Assembly (NCBI GenBank): GCA_963738545.1
Contig: CAVTXA010000007.1
Coordinates: 248,001 to 312,000 of the forward strand
From: Bog-756 sp963738545
GTDB taxonomy: Bacteria > Actinomycetota > Acidimicrobiia > Acidimicrobiales > RAAP-2
Length of the DNA: 64,000 nt
Direction: 5' to 3'
Of this stretch, positions 63,317-64,000 are shown one piece after another (the stretch's first letter is position 1; every line of letters begins with the position of its first letter). The position numbers and the translations under genes were made by a program. The notes beneath the pieces were generated by a model. That model worked only from the letters and a program-made list of their open reading frames with translations. It had not been told where the DNA came from and did not search any database.

Positions 63317-64000
63317 TGACGCTCACACCCGAACTGGCCCACACCGACATCGAGGAGTACCTGCGGGTCCACGAACACAAGAGCCTTCTGCGCTTCATCA
63401 CCTGCGGGAGCGTGGACGACGGCAAGAGCACCCTGATCGGCCGGCTGCTCTACGAGTCCAAGCTGGTCTTCGAGGACCACCTCGAAGCCCTGCAGGCCGA
63501 CTCCAAGAAGGTCGGCACCCAGGGGGGCGATCTGGACTTCGCCCTGCTGGTCGACGGACTGGCCGCCGAGCGCGAGCAGGGCATCACCATCGACGTGGCC
63601 TACCGGTTCTTCTCCACCGACCGGCGCAAGTTCATCGTGGCCGACACCCCGGGCCACGAGCAGTACACGCGGAACATGGTCACCGGGGCCTCCACCGCCG
63701 ATGTGGCGGTGATCCTGGTGGACGCCAGGAAGGGCGTCCTCGACCAGACCCGGCGGCACAGCTACCTGGTCTCCCTGCTCGGGATCAGGAAGGTGGTCCT
63801 GGCCATCAACAAGCTGGACATGGTCGGCTACTCCGAGGCCACCACCCGCGAGATCGAGGCCGAGTACCGCCGGTTCGCCGAGGGCATCGGTCTCAACGAC
63901 ATCACGTGCATCCCGATGTCGGCCCTCCGGGGGGACAACATCACCGAGCCGAGCCCCAACACGCCCTGGTACGAGGGTCCGACGCTTCATCGGGTTCCTC
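63316..64000 (+). CDS. cysN: Sulfate adenylyltransferase subunit 1 (CysN), cut by window end
   Basis: The GTPase subunit of ATP sulfurylase; only the first 228 codons are inside the window. The P-loop is GSVDDGKSTLIGRLLYES, the switch region EREQGITIDVAYRFFST, the G3 motif DTPGHEQYTRNM and the G4 motif NKLDMVGYS. It starts at ATG 63316, overlapping the cysD stop by one base (TGATG). The last bases (from about 63984) may hold another one-base shift, since TLHRVP replaces an expected TL..GFL-like run. Whether it is fused to an APS kinase (CysNC) is unknown. Confidence 0.93.
   Translation, partial: MTLTPELAHTDIEEYLRVHEHKSLLRFITCGSVDDGKSTLIGRLLYESKLVFEDHLEALQADSKKVGTQGGDLDFALLVDGLAAEREQGITIDVAYRFFSTDRRKFIVADTPGHEQYTRNMVTGASTADVAVILVDARKGVLDQTRRHSYLVSLLGIRKVVLAINKLDMVGYSEATTREIEAEYRRFAEGIGLNDITCIPMSALRGDNITEPSPNTPWYEGPTLHRVP

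Overview
The window is high-GC, gene-dense DNA, most likely from an actinobacterium of the Acidimicrobiia type. That placement is inferred from content, not from a marker gene. The content is: two wax-ester synthase/diacylglycerol acyltransferases, an F420-type LLM oxidoreductase, a P450, an enoyl-CoA hydratase operon, a TIGR03084 protein, an EttA throttle factor, many GTG starts and many 4-base ATGA/GTGA stop-start overlaps. Pili and secreted proteins look monoderm, with no secretin. No rRNA, tRNA, CRISPR array, phage or insertion sequence was recognised.

Layout. 1-6.4 kb: lipid acyltransferases, an NCS1 nucleobase permease, a frameshifted LLM oxidoreductase, a RibD/DHFR-like reductase and a secreted protein. 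6.7-7.5 kb: a lower-GC HicAB toxin-antitoxin pair with a palindromic operator. 7.7-19.2 kb: a leftward Tad/Flp pilus operon (lipoprotein, secreted protein, CpaB, CpaE/TadZ, TadA, TadB, TadC, Flp pilin, two TadE-like, one TadG-like). It ends in an unusual 1041-residue membrane protein with a LysM domain and a C-terminal SARP/BTAD regulatory module. Many Tad genes carry single-base frameshifts although their reading frames are otherwise well conserved.

19.5-34.3 kb: a membrane protein, ettA, threonine aldolase, small housekeeping-type genes, a tandemly duplicated DUF5666 secreted protein, two small-molecule kinases, a large FtsX-type permease and a DEDDh exonuclease/GIY-YIG fusion. 34.3-40.8 kb: trpD, an acyl-CoA dehydrogenase and two secreted surface proteins sharing a C-terminal PExP/membrane/Arg tail. 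41-46.2 kb: two further PIN-domain toxin-antitoxin pairs flank a dienoyl-CoA-reductase-like/enoyl-CoA hydratase/aldo-keto reductase cluster. 46.3-61.6 kb: a P450 with a divergent unknown gene, acetyltransferases, small enzymes, a PadR-ChrA chromate module, an ECF sigma-GAF pair, an ArsR-DUF2071 pair and an alpha/beta hydrolase. 61.6-64 kb: a 780-bp structured intergenic region leads into cysDN (sulfate adenylyltransferase). cysD has two frameshifts and cysN runs off the end.

Several regulator or antitoxin genes (hicAB, both vap-type pairs, padR-chrA, arsR) carry a clear inverted repeat directly upstream, which suggests autoregulation. About ten frameshifts can each be repaired by removing one base that does not lie in a homopolymer. 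They look more like consensus errors than true gene decay, but the reads are needed to decide.
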